Positions 17,668 through 27,306 are shown, counted from the first letter of the stretch. The stretch: DNA of 64,000 bases from Hyphomicrobiales bacterium (GCA_017305665.1 JAFKKH010000007.1:248001-312000); one strand, 5' to 3'. A program made the numbers and translations. Notes: generated by a model from the sequence alone, not told the origin.

Positions 17668-18372
17668 TCAACTCCGTGAATAAAAACTGACCTTGACCGG
17701 CTGATCCAATGTCCCGCCGAAGCGAACAAACAATTCGTCGAAGCGTCGCCTCACCTCGGGCGTCCTGACTTGATGATCCTTATATTCGTTGATCCGTGTT
17801 TTGGCACACATGCGAGCAACAAATGCCTCGAAGCTGGAAAATATCCGGCGCTCCGTATAGAGAAATGTACGCATTTCTCCGAAACCAGATTGCAAATAAT
17901 CGCGCATCGCCCTGGCAGCATCCGCTCGCGCTTGCGTTTCATCATGAAACGGTTCGATCAAATACTGGAAGGGTCCTTTGGTTATCGGCTCCGCAACGTA
18001 GAGTTTCCCGCCCTCACGAAGCAATCTTCGAGTTTCACTGAGACTGGCTTCCAAAGCTTGTCGTGGAACATGGTGCAGCGAAAAAACAAAACTCACAACA
18101 TCGAACGAGGCTGACGGCATCGGAATCGCTGCTGCAGACGCTCGCACAAGCTCGGCTGGATGGCCGGGCACAAGATGAGGGTCGATGCCGGTGGCGTGTG
18201 CACCCAGCCTGATCAACTCCCTGACGATCGTTCCATCACCGCAGCCGACGTCGAGAATATCCAGGCCAGAAACATTTCCGACAATCTGAAGCAGCGCTTC
18301 CAAATTGCTCAGGCACCCCAAGCTATCAGCGGACTCGTCCGTTCGAATGACTGAATCTTGCAACTGCGACAT
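17668..18372 (-). CDS. Class I SAM-dependent methyltransferase
   Basis: The 234-residue protein has motif I LDVGCGDG, an acidic turn GIDPH, and the FDVVSFVFSLHHV post-motif typical of Methyltransf_11 proteins. The start at 18372 follows GGGAG. It is transcribed leftward, toward the PanE-like gene, and is separated from the LysR gene by 38 bp on the same strand. Nothing identifies the substrate, and no neighbour clearly needs methylation. Confidence 0.85.
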   Translation of the reverse strand: MSQLQDSVIRTDESADSLGCLSNLEALLQIVGNVSGLDILDVGCGDGTIVRELIRLGAHATGIDPHLVPGHPAELVRASAAAIPMPSASFDVVSFVFSLHHVPRQALEASLSETRRLLREGGKLYVAEPITKGPFQYLIEPFHDETQARADAARAMRDYLQSGFGEMRTFLYTERRIFSSFEAFVARMCAKTRINEYKDHQVRTPEVRRRFDELFVRFGGTLDQPVKVSFYSRS

Positions 18373-18410
18373 GCAGCATCTCCCAGACGACACAGGCCTG
18401 ATCCTCGCCG

Positions 18411-19331
18411 TTACCGCTTCCGTAGCTTCCGTGACGACAAGGCACTGAGATATCGGGTTTCCGCCTTGATGTGACCAGCCATCAGTTCGCAGGCATTGGT
18501 GATCTCATCCCTTGGCTGCCGAAACATCGCATATTCCATCATGATTGAAGGTTCGAAGGCTCTGATCACATATGTTTCGTCAACGGGATTGCGGACAAAT
18601 GGATGAACAATCGAAAGGCCGAGGCCTGCGCCAACCAACTGGCACATGACTTCAGTATTATGGCATTCAAACTGCATGACTCGAGTGATGCCAAGTCGCT
18701 CGAAAACATCATCGACACGCTGCCGCAAGAGGGTCTCTCGCCGTGCCGAGATAAACGGAATTCCAACCAGATCTGATGCTTGAATGACTTTTTTTCTGGC
18801 AAGAGGATGCTTCGCCGGAACCACACATATTGCAGGCAGCGCACCCAACGTTTCTATCGTCAACGAAGGCGGTGATTTCACCGGCAATGTGGCCAGCGCA
18901 ATATCGAACTGTCGCTCGTGAATAACTTCCTCAAGTCGCGCCCGGTTCAGAACGTCGATCGTAATTCTGATCTTGGGATGAGCCTCGGAAAACGAGGCGA
19001 TCGCGGTTGGAATCAAGCTATTGACTAGGCCATAGATCGAGATGATCCTGACTTCGCCTTTGGGATCTCTTCGAAGGCTTTCAGCGACGCTGCCGAGCTC
19101 CCGCATCGATGACAGGACTTCTTCGGCCTTTTCGTAAAAGCGCACCCCTTCTTCCGTCAGACGTACCCGTCCGCGGTCGCGCCGTAAAAGCTGGCACCCG
19201 ACTTCCTCTTCGAGTTGCATAATCAGACGGCTCATCGCGGGTTGTGTCACCCCGAACAATTCGGATGCCGCCGTCATTGTGCGACTCGACAGGACATAGT
19301 TGAGCGCCTGCAACTGCCGAAGCCGGATCAT
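18411..19331 (-). CDS. LysR family regulator
   Basis: The 306-residue protein begins MIRLRQLQALNYVLSSRTMTAASELFGVTQPAMSRLI, a LysR winged helix, followed by a ligand-binding domain (EVRIISIYGLVNSLIPTAI, FDIALATLPV, FISARRETLLRQRVDDVF). ATG 19331 is preferred because GGAAGG lies nine bases upstream, while ATG 19340 directly abuts it. It is divergent from the CoA-transferase gene. The 48-bp element directly upstream recurs in the control region of the glutamate-mutase operon, so this protein is the likely common regulator. Confidence 0.92.
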   Translation of the reverse strand: MIRLRQLQALNYVLSSRTMTAASELFGVTQPAMSRLIMQLEEEVGCQLLRRDRGRVRLTEEGVRFYEKAEEVLSSMRELGSVAESLRRDPKGEVRIISIYGLVNSLIPTAIASFSEAHPKIRITIDVLNRARLEEVIHERQFDIALATLPVKSPPSLTIETLGALPAICVVPAKHPLARKKVIQASDLVGIPFISARRETLLRQRVDDVFERLGITRVMQFECHNTEVMCQLVGAGLGLSIVHPFVRNPVDETYVIRAFEPSIMMEYAMFRQPRDEITNACELMAGHIKAETRYLSALSSRKLRKR

Positions 19332-19345
19332 CGTTTCCATCCTTC

Positions 19346-19393
19346 CATACCATGTCAGATATAAAAGCATCAGAATTTCGTATTTTACAACAT
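19346..19393 (-). promoter_or_regulatory. 48-bp control element, copy A
   Basis: On the minus strand this stretch starts with ATGTTGTAAAATACGAAAT and ends with TGGTATG. The first 19 bases and the last seven are identical to 28837-28884, and 37 of 48 positions match with the same spacing. It lies in the divergent region between the LysR gene and the CoA-transferase gene. A LysR binding site is the simplest reading. Confidence 0.7.
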
Positions 19394-19464
19394 TCGACGC
19401 CTCCCTATCGTAAAGGCGTGAAGACATGATCAACAGTCTTCCGACCACTCGTGTGGAGCAATGG

Positions 19465-20757
19465 ATGAATACGAATAAAAGCCGAGTGAACGGCACTGGG
19501 CCTCTGGTCGGCTATCGTGTTCTTGAACTTGGCTCGACCGCAGCGGGCCCTTTCTGCGCGCGCCTGCTCGCCGACTTCGGCGCGGACGTCATCAAAATCG
19601 AAGCCCCCGAAGGTGATCCCATCCGCAAGCTAGGTCAGCAAATCGATGGCAAGTCACTTTATGCTGCGAGCATTTGCCGCAACAAATCGATTGCTTCGCT
19701 CGATCTGAGAAAGCCGGCAGCTCAATCGCTCCTTCGAAAACTCGTGCCGAATTTTGATGTGGTCGTCGAGAACTTCAGACCGGGCACCCTTGAAAAATGG
19801 GGTCTGGGCTATGAGCAACTCAAAAAGATCAAGCCCGATCTGATTTTTACGCGGATCAGCGGGTTTGGACAAAGTGGACCGTACAAGGATCGTCCCGGTT
19901 ACGGAGTTATCGGCGAGGCGATGAGCGGACTGCGTCACCTCATCGGCGATCCGGACCGCCCCCCTTCTCGCGTTGCGATGCCACTGACCGACTATATCAC
20001 AGGCTTGTATGCCGCCTTCGGAACCATGCTGGCCCTCCTTGCGCGCGAGAAGAGCGGAAGCGGCCAGATTGTGGACGTTGCCTTGATCGATGCCGCTTTC
20101 AGCTTCATGGAATCTTATGTTCCGAGCTATGAAAAAACCGGCGCGATCGGAATGCGAGCCGGCAGCCGGCTTCCGAATAGCGCTCCCAACAATCTATACG
20201 TCACCAAGGACAAGAAATTCATACACGTCGCAGCACTCGCCGATAACGTTTATCGGCGTCTCGTCAACGCAATGGGCATGCCTCAATTGGGTTCCGATCC
20301 TCGCTTTGCCGAGCAGAACATCAGATCCGCGCACGAAGAAGACATCGACGAGATCATCGGAAACTGGACCCGGGCACATGATCTTGAAGAAATCGAACGC
20401 GTTCTGGATGCGGCCGGAGTGCCGGCCAGCCGCATTTTCACCATGGAAGATATCTTTCGTGATTCACACTACCGCCAACGCGACATGCTGCTCAGCGTGC
20501 CCGACGACGACCTTGGAAATGTGACCCTCGCAGGCGTCGTGCCGAAACTGTCGGCGACACCGGGAAGCGTGGCGTGGTCCGGACATCGAACCGGCCAGGA
20601 CACCCGCCCAATCCTGAAGCGATTTTCCGATCTCACCGATGACGAGATCGACCAGCTCGAACGCGACGGCGTGGCCTTTTGCGATCGGTCAACCGACGAC
20701 GGCCCCACACGTCCAGACGCCCTTCTCAACGCCGGCGGTCAGCAGGAACGACTGTAA
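19465..20757 (+). CDS. Type III CoA-transferase (CaiB/BaiF family)
   Basis: The 430-residue protein shows LVGYRVLELGSTAAGPFCARLLADFGADVIKIE and ISGFGQSGPYKDRPGYGVIGEAMSG, and the probable catalytic Asp176 in AMPLTDYITG. ATG 19465 has GGAG six bases upstream; ATG 19426 (13 residues longer) is an alternative with AAGG. Its stop overlaps the next start by one base (TAATG). It heads the operon with the AcuI-like reductase and the tripartite transporter, so it probably activates the imported acid to a CoA ester. The succinyl-CoA:mesaconate transferase of the methylaspartate route belongs to this same family. Confidence 0.9.
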   Translation: MNTNKSRVNGTGPLVGYRVLELGSTAAGPFCARLLADFGADVIKIEAPEGDPIRKLGQQIDGKSLYAASICRNKSIASLDLRKPAAQSLLRKLVPNFDVVVENFRPGTLEKWGLGYEQLKKIKPDLIFTRISGFGQSGPYKDRPGYGVIGEAMSGLRHLIGDPDRPPSRVAMPLTDYITGLYAAFGTMLALLAREKSGSGQIVDVALIDAAFSFMESYVPSYEKTGAIGMRAGSRLPNSAPNNLYVTKDKKFIHVAALADNVYRRLVNAMGMPQLGSDPRFAEQNIRSAHEEDIDEIIGNWTRAHDLEEIERVLDAAGVPASRIFTMEDIFRDSHYRQRDMLLSVPDDDLGNVTLAGVVPKLSATPGSVAWSGHRTGQDTRPILKRFSDLTDDEIDQLERDGVAFCDRSTDDGPTRPDALLNAGGQQERL

Positions 20758-21770
20758 TGAAACCCTTCAAGGCATTTCGCGTTCATACAGTCCATGACAA
20801 GCCGGAGTGCAGGTTTGAACAACTGACGCTTGATGAGATCGATAGCGGCGATGTTCTGATCAAGACGGCTTTTTCCGCAATAACCTACAAGGACGCGATG
20901 GCCGCGCGAGGCGTCGGCAAGAACGTCCGGACGGACCGGCCCTGTGTGACCGGCGTTGATTTGTCGGGCGTGGTCGTCTCTTCCATCGACGACCGCTTCC
21001 GCGAAGGCGACCATGTCGTCGTCACGAATTACAGCCTCGGCACCACGCATGACGGCGCCTATGCCGAATATGCCAGGGTTCCAGCCGACTGGATCGTGCC
21101 CTTGCCGAGCCAGTTGTCACTTTATGAAGCGATGGGTCTGGGAACGTCTGGGCTAACAGCCGCGCTGGCGGTGGAGAGATTGGAGCAAGCCGGCCTCAAA
21201 CCGTCCGATGGAGCGATCGCGATCACGGGTGCAACGGGCGGCGTGGGAAGCCTGGCAATCAACATGTTCGCTCGCAAAGGCTTCGAGGTGGTTGCCATCT
21301 CGGGCAAGAAAGACCAGGAAGCCTTTCTCCGCGATATCGGCGCCGCCAGGGTCATGTCGCGAGAGGAGTTGCTGACGAACCGCGCACCGCTTGCGCCGCC
21401 TCTTTTCGCAGGTGCGCTGGACAATGTGGGGGGAATATATTTTGACCGGCTGGCCGCAAGATTGCAGCCTTACGGCAAACTCGCCATCGCAGGCATGGCA
21501 GTCGGCGCCGAACTAACAACCACGGTTCTGCCCTGGGTTCTCCGGGCGATCGACGTGCTCGGCATCAACGTATCCCGTCAGTTGAAAATGGATCATCGCA
21601 GGCGGTTGTGGGAGCGCATGAGCAGCGACCTCAAGCCAACTCGCTTGGCTCAAATATCGCGTCCGATCGCCTTCGAACAACTCGACGGATCAATGGATCG
21701 GTTTTTCGACGCGACAACAATCGGACGGGTTGTGGTGGAGGTTGGATCAAAAGCACCCTACCATAGCTGA
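20757..21770 (+). CDS. AcuI/YhdH-family zinc-free MDR oxidoreductase (acryloyl-CoA reductase-like)
   Basis: The 337-residue protein has the AcuI/YhdH pattern: ITYKDAMAARGVGKNVR, CVTGVDLSGVVVSS, HDGAYAEYARVPADWIVPLP, and the NADPH-binding ITGATGGVGSLAIN. Known members reduce acryloyl-CoA to propionyl-CoA with NADPH, removing a toxic unsaturated CoA ester. Here it overlaps the CoA-transferase by one base, which suggests that an alpha,beta-unsaturated acyl-CoA forms in this pathway. The true substrate may be a larger enoyl-CoA. Confidence 0.88.
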   Translation: MKPFKAFRVHTVHDKPECRFEQLTLDEIDSGDVLIKTAFSAITYKDAMAARGVGKNVRTDRPCVTGVDLSGVVVSSIDDRFREGDHVVVTNYSLGTTHDGAYAEYARVPADWIVPLPSQLSLYEAMGLGTSGLTAALAVERLEQAGLKPSDGAIAITGATGGVGSLAINMFARKGFEVVAISGKKDQEAFLRDIGAARVMSREELLTNRAPLAPPLFAGALDNVGGIYFDRLAARLQPYGKLAIAGMAVGAELTTTVLPWVLRAIDVLGINVSRQLKMDHRRRLWERMSSDLKPTRLAQISRPIAFEQLDGSMDRFFDATTIGRVVVEVGSKAPYHS

Positions 21771-21814
21771 GAATCTGAATAACAAATTCGACCAGAACGA
21801 CCAGGGAGGACACG

Positions 21815-22768
21815 ATGCGCATTTTAAGTGCCACAGCGGCAGCGCTCTCGCTATGGGCCCTTGCCTCACACGTCGCAGCGGCAGAATCCCCGGAACACTA
21901 TCCGTCAAGACCCGTTGAATTCATCGTGCCGTGGGGCGCAGGTGGTGGCTCGGACCAGACAGGACGTGAGCTGTCAAAACTACTCCAGGCCCATTTCAAT
22001 GTACCGTTCCCGATTGTGAATGTGCCGGGCGGCACGGGCAATGCCGGCATGATCAAGATGCTCTCGGCACCCGCCGACGGCTACTCCGTTTCGCTGCTGG
22101 CCTGGGATACATTCGCGCTGCTCGCCAGCCGGCCTCCAAAATGGCATATGTCGGACCTGGTCACGCTGGGAATTGTCATTCAGTTGCCTTCGGGATTTTA
22201 CGTCGCCGAGGACAGCAAATTCAAATCGTGGGCTGACGTCGAGAAGGCGGCAAAGGCCAATCCCTCGGGACTCAAAGTCGCGATCTCCGGATTTGGAAGC
22301 CCTGACGATCTGACCATCCGGCAATTGGCCAAGAGCGGTGTTAGCCTCAAGGCTGTCCCATATGCCGAGCCGGGCGAGCGTTACAGTGCCCTGCTCGGGC
22401 ATCACGTCGATTTGCTGTATTCGCCGATCGGAAATATCGGAAATTTCGTTTCGGGAAAGCAGATGAGACCAATCTTGTTCTTTGGTACCGAACCGATCAA
22501 AGGATTCGAACAGATTCCAAACGCGAGGGATGTGGGCTATGATATCAGCCTGCCGCAACGGCGCGCTCTTGTCGTCAAGGCGGGAACGCCACCGGACATC
22601 ATCAAAAAACTTTCGAATTCGCTAAGCGCGGTCGTGGCGACGCCGGAATACGCCGCGTTTTTGAAGCGAGAACTAGCAAGCCCGGAAAGCTACGTTCCGA
22701 CCGAGGCAGCGTCGAAACTGATGGAGAGCGATCTCCAGGCCATGAAGAAAATGGCCGGCAAAAAATAG
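21815..22768 (+). CDS. tctC: Tripartite tricarboxylate transporter substrate-binding protein
   Basis: The 317-residue protein has a signal peptide (MRILSATAAALSLWALASHVAAA) and the Bug/TctC pattern HYPSRPVEFIVPWGAGGGSDQTGRELSK, with NVPGGTGNAGM after it. It should bind a carboxylate in the periplasm and pass it to the TctAB membrane proteins that follow. GGGAGG precedes the ATG. Paralogues bind citrate, tartrate, glutamate, terephthalate and others, so the ligand is open. Confidence 0.92.
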   Translation: MRILSATAAALSLWALASHVAAAESPEHYPSRPVEFIVPWGAGGGSDQTGRELSKLLQAHFNVPFPIVNVPGGTGNAGMIKMLSAPADGYSVSLLAWDTFALLASRPPKWHMSDLVTLGIVIQLPSGFYVAEDSKFKSWADVEKAAKANPSGLKVAISGFGSPDDLTIRQLAKSGVSLKAVPYAEPGERYSALLGHHVDLLYSPIGNIGNFVSGKQMRPILFFGTEPIKGFEQIPNARDVGYDISLPQRRALVVKAGTPPDIIKKLSNSLSAVVATPEYAAFLKRELASPESYVPTEAASKLMESDLQAMKKMAGKK

Positions 22769-22781
22769 GGAGTCATATCCG

Positions 22782-23432
22782 ATGGCGGATATCGACCTTT
22801 CTCCCTCCTCGTCCGATTTCAGGAAGCAGGTTTTGCGCGAGCAACAGGGCCAGAAAGCGCAAGCGGCGCCAATCTCCTGGCGTGCACGGCTGAATGCGGC
22901 CGCGCCCTACCTCCTGATCTTCGTGACCGGCGTCTTCCTTTATATCAACGCAGACAACATCGAATTCGACCGGGTCGAAGGGCGCATCGGGCCCGATCTC
23001 TGGCCGAAAATCATCCTGGGGTTGATGATGCTCTCGTCCGCATGGGGCATCATCAAAGCCGTACTCCTGATACCGGCAGGCGTCGAACAGCCGTCCTCCC
23101 CCCCGGAAGATGTCGAAACGGACCAATCTGCACATTCCGAAGCCGACGAGGGGGAGATCTACCCGCTTCGGGTGTGGGGAACGCTCGCAGGGACGATCGC
23201 TTATCTTTTTTTCCTGCCCGTATTCGGCTTCTTTTTAAGCAGCTTCTTTTTCATTGCTTTCGTGATTTTCCTTGGAGGTTACCGAAAGCCTGGCCGGGTG
23301 CTTGTGGTTTCGCTCATTACCAGCCTTTTCTTCACGGTCATTTTCGTTCGCGTTGTCTACGTCTCGCTGCCGATCGGCATTGAGCCGTTCGCCAAAGTTT
23401 CCTTGGCGCTCATGAAATTGATCAATCTCTGA
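22782..23432 (+). CDS. tctB: Tripartite tricarboxylate transporter small membrane subunit
   Basis: The 216-residue protein carries four predicted membrane segments, in two pairs: one in LNAAAPYLLIFVTGVFLYIN, one after GPDLWPKIILGLMML, and two long ones in the C-terminal half. The size and layout match TctB. It lies 13 bp after the binding-protein gene and 11 bp before tctA, completing a three-gene transporter unit. Confidence 0.88.
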   Translation: MADIDLSPSSSDFRKQVLREQQGQKAQAAPISWRARLNAAAPYLLIFVTGVFLYINADNIEFDRVEGRIGPDLWPKIILGLMMLSSAWGIIKAVLLIPAGVEQPSSPPEDVETDQSAHSEADEGEIYPLRVWGTLAGTIAYLFFLPVFGFFLSSFFFIAFVIFLGGYRKPGRVLVVSLITSLFFTVIFVRVVYVSLPIGIEPFAKVSLALMKLINL

Positions 23433-23443
23433 GGGAGTCGAGC

Positions 23444-24967
23444 GTGGAGACAATTCATCTTTTGTTCCAAGGTATCGTCCAGATCGTCACAGAAGGCTAT
23501 CTGACGATGCTGCTAATTGGCCTCATCGTGGGGATGGCCGTTTCCGTCATGCCGGGCTTGGGAATCGTGATGGGCATCGTTCTCGCGCTGCCATTCACTT
23601 ACACGATGAAGATCGAGCCATCCATCATCATGCTCACCGCCATCTACATGTCCGGCACGTACGCCGGCTGCTTTACGGCGATTTTGTACCGCATTCCGGG
23701 CGAACCAAACGACATCCCGATACTTTGGGACGGCTACCAGATGTCGCGCAACGGCAAGACCTCGGAAGCACTCGGCTGGGCGCTGATTTCAGCCTTTCTG
23801 GGCGGCATCGTATCCACCACATTTATGGTGGGCTTGGCGATTCCGCTTGGTAAGCTTGCACTGCAGTTCTCTACGGCTGACTATTTCGCAGCCGTGTTCC
23901 TTGGACTGACATCTGTGGTTTCGCTTGCGGGTTCGTCGATCAATAACGCCTTTATCGGCCTTTTTGTCGGCTTGATCATCTCAACCGTAGGCGTCGACAG
24001 CATTTACGGTTCAGAGCGATTTACATTTAATTTGGCAATTCTCGTGAATGGCATTCCGTATATCGCGGTTCTGGTCGGGATGTATGGTTTCGGTGAAGTT
24101 CTGACGCGCCTTGGCCGCAAGCCTGTCGATTTTTTCAGCAAGAGCGGCCCGGTCAAGACGAACACGCGATTTCCGAGATGGAAGGACATCTGGGAAATCA
24201 GAGGCACCTTTGTCCGCAGCACCATTCTCGGCACGCTGCTGGGAATCGTCCCGGGCGCCGGCGCAACCGTCACGTCGTTTATCGCTTACGGCATGGAGAA
24301 GCAGTACAGCAAACGGCGGACGCAGCTCGGAACGGGACTGCCGGAAGGCATCGTTGCACCGCAGATCGGATCGACGGCGTCGGTGGCGGGTCACATGGTG
24401 CCACTTCTGACACTCGGAATTCCCGGAAGCGGTGCCACGGCGATCATCCTCGCGGCCTTTCTGCTCCATGGAGTGCAACCTGGACCACTGTTGCTGGCAA
24501 CCGCGGAATCCAGAGTTACAGTTTATACGATTTTTGCTTCAATGTTTATCGCAGTTATCGGAATGTGCTTGCTGAGCTTTCCCTGGATACGCGTAGTCGT
24601 CCGGGTGCTCAGTATACCTCCCGCAATCCTCGCGGCGATTGTCATCATGTTCAGCCTGCTCGGAACATACGCCAATCGCAATAGCGTTACAGACATGATC
24701 ATCATCGTTGTATTCGGCGCACTCGGCTACTGCTTCGAGCGATTCAAATTCCCGATTTCGCCGCTCGTTCTCGGCGTAGTCCTCGGGCCACTCGCCGAAA
24801 GTTCTTTCATGCAAACGATGATAAGCCACGACAACAACTGGATGGCATTCTTCGACGGGCCCATCCGCGGAACTTTTATGTTTCTTTCCCTGATAGCATT
24901 GCTATTCCCGCTATTCAGAAACATGCACAAGCGAAGCTCCTTCGCCCACGCTGAAGCCATATCCTGA
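23444..24967 (+). CDS. tctA: Tripartite tricarboxylate transporter large membrane subunit
   Basis: The 507-residue polytopic protein has the TctA signatures LIVGMAVSVMPGLGIVMGIVLALPFTY and GTLLGIVPGAGATVTSFIAYGMEKQ, the duplicated GxxPGxG loops of the family, plus TLGIPGSGATAIILAAFLLHG. It starts with GTG at 23444, preceded by GAGGGAG. About 11-12 membrane helices form the sodium- or proton-coupled permease. It ends the plus-strand operon; the next genes are convergent. Confidence 0.93.
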   Translation: METIHLLFQGIVQIVTEGYLTMLLIGLIVGMAVSVMPGLGIVMGIVLALPFTYTMKIEPSIIMLTAIYMSGTYAGCFTAILYRIPGEPNDIPILWDGYQMSRNGKTSEALGWALISAFLGGIVSTTFMVGLAIPLGKLALQFSTADYFAAVFLGLTSVVSLAGSSINNAFIGLFVGLIISTVGVDSIYGSERFTFNLAILVNGIPYIAVLVGMYGFGEVLTRLGRKPVDFFSKSGPVKTNTRFPRWKDIWEIRGTFVRSTILGTLLGIVPGAGATVTSFIAYGMEKQYSKRRTQLGTGLPEGIVAPQIGSTASVAGHMVPLLTLGIPGSGATAIILAAFLLHGVQPGPLLLATAESRVTVYTIFASMFIAVIGMCLLSFPWIRVVVRVLSIPPAILAAIVIMFSLLGTYANRNSVTDMIIIVVFGALGYCFERFKFPISPLVLGVVLGPLAESSFMQTMISHDNNWMAFFDGPIRGTFMFLSLIALLFPLFRNMHKRSSFAHAEAIS

Positions 24968-25007
24968 TCCAGATGGATAAAGCAGCTTCCGGAACAGACC
25001 GTCGCGA

Positions 25008-25313
25008 TCATAGGATCGCAGCGATAAGATCCCACTCCGATGCATTCGATATATTTAACGACGGCTGCAACACAGCTTCTCTTGCCATGATGGCAACCTG
25101 ATCCGGCCCTATCTGGCGCACCACGGAGCGGCAAAATGGCCTGAAGCGATCAAGGTCTTGTGCTCCGAGGACGACGGCCGCAAAATAGCGGCGTACGCTG
25201 AGGCGATAATGCCCCAAGGCGATGCTATGCGCGAGAAGCTGGCGAGCCGCGTCAGCATCACCGGCGCGCGCTGCAGCCTTGAGGGTCTTCAGTTCTTTCC
25301 GGGACTGCTGCAT
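25008..25313 (-). CDS. Small hypothetical protein at the end of the mutase operon
   Basis: A 101-residue soluble protein with no recognised family. It starts four bases after the MutL stop and has AAGG before the ATG, so it is probably co-translated with MutL. Its composition is helical and slightly basic (AARAGDADAARQLLAHSI resembles a single helical repeat). A role as an accessory to the mutase or its reactivase is an inference from position only. Confidence 0.55.
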   Translation of the reverse strand: MQQSRKELKTLKAAARAGDADAARQLLAHSIALGHYRLSVRRYFAAVVLGAQDLDRFRPFCRSVVRQIGPDQVAIMAREAVLQPSLNISNASEWDLIAAIL

Positions 25314-25317
25314 GGCC

Positions 25318-26805
25318 TTACTCGCGTGACGCCCTCATATCTGCTGAAATGCTATTCCGCTCGCGTCCACCGGCTGTGATTTGCGGCGCCATTGATGACG
25401 AACTGACCAAAACCTGTTTTGCAAGGTTGAAAGCAATCTCCGGTTGATCCTCGGCAAGCAAGCCGATCGCATACAGCAGATACGAACGGTCAATCAGAAT
25501 ATCCGGATGCTCAGGCGCGAGCGACTGAGGTTCACCAGCGTCGGCAACCACGCCCCCTAATGCGAATTCGGCGTGATTTCCATAGGCAATGACCCCGCCG
25601 ACCCCGACGACTGTCGAGACAGCTCCGAGGTCTTTGCCATACTGCACCTGGGCGAGCCCGGCACCGGTGTAAACCTCCTTGACGAACCCGGCGTGCCGCT
25701 GAATCGCAATCCGGATAGCAGAATGCGCCATAGCTCCGTCCAGGGCTGCTTCTTTTTCATTGTCCGGAACGTAGTTGGGGTCGGCCGAGACCCGTTCCAC
25801 ATATGCGAGGACATCGGCTGCGGTCTGCGGGATCGAGCAGAGTTGCCGAGCAAGCGCAGCGATCGTTTCCACCCCGCTCCGCTCAACGATCGTGGCGGCA
25901 TTGATGCGTACCCCCAGATCGCCTTCCACGGTTCTTTTAAGAAACAGCTCGGGCAACCCACGCCGCAACACGCCGGGTCGGGTCGGCGCACCGTCAGTCG
26001 CTGAATGGATGTCGGTCGTTGCGCCTCCGATATCGACGATGATGACCTCACCAAAGCCCCTCTGACCCGGGTAACCTTCCGCAAGAAGCTGGCACGCCCG
26101 TAATACTGCAGCGGGGGTTGGAATAATTGGCGCCACCAGATTCACCTCATCGGAGATGCGCTCGATACCCTTGGCTTGCGTGATATGCTTGACGAACAAC
26201 TCGCGGATGAGGTGGTGAACCTCCTGAACCTCTACGCGATCGATTTCGGGTAAGATGTTGGCAGCTAGGGTAACGTTGCAGCCGGCGCTCAACAATATCT
26301 CCGCGCAATCTCCGGCTACGAACTGGTTACCCGCGACGATGATCGGACATCGGAGTTGCACGCGGGACAGCGCACGAGCGTTGTGGAGTATGGTTTCTTC
26401 ATCGCCACCATCGATGCCGCCTGCAAGCAGAATCAGGTCCGGTCTGGATTTCTCGAGCGCCGATAAGGCGGCCTGCGACATCTTGTGGCCGTAAGCGCCG
26501 ATGATCTTCGCGCCCGCCCCGAGCGCTGCGCGTTGCGCTGCCTCAAGACTCAAGCTCGGTACTAGACCAATGACCGCGACGCGGAGACCACCGGCGGCGC
26601 TGCTGCAAACCCGAGCTGGAATTCGGCTCATCGGCAACGCTGTCAGATGACTGAGCCCCAATAACACCGCCCGAAGCCCAATCGATACGTCAGTACCGAC
26701 CGTACTCGGCTCGTATGCGATCCCCAGAACCCGCCGCTCGGCAAGGTCGAACAAGCTGCCCTTGGTGAAGGTACTTCCAAAATCGATCGCAAGCGCAAGG
26801 TTCAT
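25318..26805 (-). CDS. mutL: Glutamate mutase reactivation/accessory protein MutL
   Basis: The 495-residue ASKHA-fold ATPase has the phosphate-1 loop LAIDFGSTFTKG and a second phosphate loop IIVDIGGATTDIH, and matches the MutL family that accompanies glutamate (methylaspartate) mutase. Such proteins are thought to release damaged cobalamin from the mutase using ATP; they are unrelated to the DNA-repair MutL. ATG 26805 is preferred to an in-frame TTG six bases upstream. It follows the small mutase subunit and shares its operon. Confidence 0.9.
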   Translation of the reverse strand: MNLALAIDFGSTFTKGSLFDLAERRVLGIAYEPSTVGTDVSIGLRAVLLGLSHLTALPMSRIPARVCSSAAGGLRVAVIGLVPSLSLEAAQRAALGAGAKIIGAYGHKMSQAALSALEKSRPDLILLAGGIDGGDEETILHNARALSRVQLRCPIIVAGNQFVAGDCAEILLSAGCNVTLAANILPEIDRVEVQEVHHLIRELFVKHITQAKGIERISDEVNLVAPIIPTPAAVLRACQLLAEGYPGQRGFGEVIIVDIGGATTDIHSATDGAPTRPGVLRRGLPELFLKRTVEGDLGVRINAATIVERSGVETIAALARQLCSIPQTAADVLAYVERVSADPNYVPDNEKEAALDGAMAHSAIRIAIQRHAGFVKEVYTGAGLAQVQYGKDLGAVSTVVGVGGVIAYGNHAEFALGGVVADAGEPQSLAPEHPDILIDRSYLLYAIGLLAEDQPEIAFNLAKQVLVSSSSMAPQITAGGRERNSISADMRASRE

Positions 26806-26832
26806 CGTCAATCCCGAAAGAGGATCATGGGG

Positions 26833-27306
26833 TCAACCGGCGAAACCGAGGTCCTTCTTGAGATCCGCGATAGCGGTTTCGGGTTTCGTCTGCGGAGGAT
26901 AGACCCTGTGAAACCCGTACCCTTTAAAGAGCGCTTCCGTTTCGTCCCATTGCTCGGGATCAGTTACAAGAATGCCCCCGAGATATAGCTTCACATGGCC
27001 GAGGCCTGCCTCCGCACACTTATCGCCAAAATCGGCGCAATCAATCCGTCCCATGCCGTACATCGATGACACCAGGATAGCGTCCGCCGCGCTTTCCTTT
27101 GCGGCTGTGATGAACTCTTCCGGCGGGACGATCGCGCCGAGAAAGACGACCATGAAACCTGCCTCCTCCAGCGCGAATCGCAGAACGGAGCTACCCACAA
27201 TATGCGCGTCATGACCGATCGTTCCGAGAACGATAACCGGCTGACGGCGCGGCCTCTCCAGAGCCGCAGCCGTCCCCGCCTGTGATTTGCTTTGTGCATC
27301 AGCCAC
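26833..27306 (-). CDS. mutS: Methylaspartate (glutamate) mutase small B12-binding subunit
   Basis: The 157-residue protein is a cobalamin-binding Rossmann domain with the base-off motif D33-x-H35-x2-G38 (GHDAHIVG), a conserved SSMYG loop (residues 80-84) and GG near residue 110. Classical GlmS proteins have about 137-155 residues. The chosen start is GTG 27306, which overlaps the mutE stop by eight bases; a longer reading from 27429 is just the mutE sequence in another frame. It should pair with the large subunit to carry adenosylcobalamin. This is not the DNA mismatch repair MutS. Confidence 0.9.
   Translation of the reverse strand: MADAQSKSQAGTAAALERPRRQPVIVLGTIGHDAHIVGSSVLRFALEEAGFMVVFLGAIVPPEEFITAAKESAADAILVSSMYGMGRIDCADFGDKCAEAGLGHVKLYLGGILVTDPEQWDETEALFKGYGFHRVYPPQTKPETAIADLKKDLGFAG

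Noticed and set aside
25318-27306. DNA mismatch-repair MutS and MutL
   Set aside because: The gene names coincide, but the proteins are a B12-binding mutase subunit and an ASKHA ATPase; neither has the repair domains.
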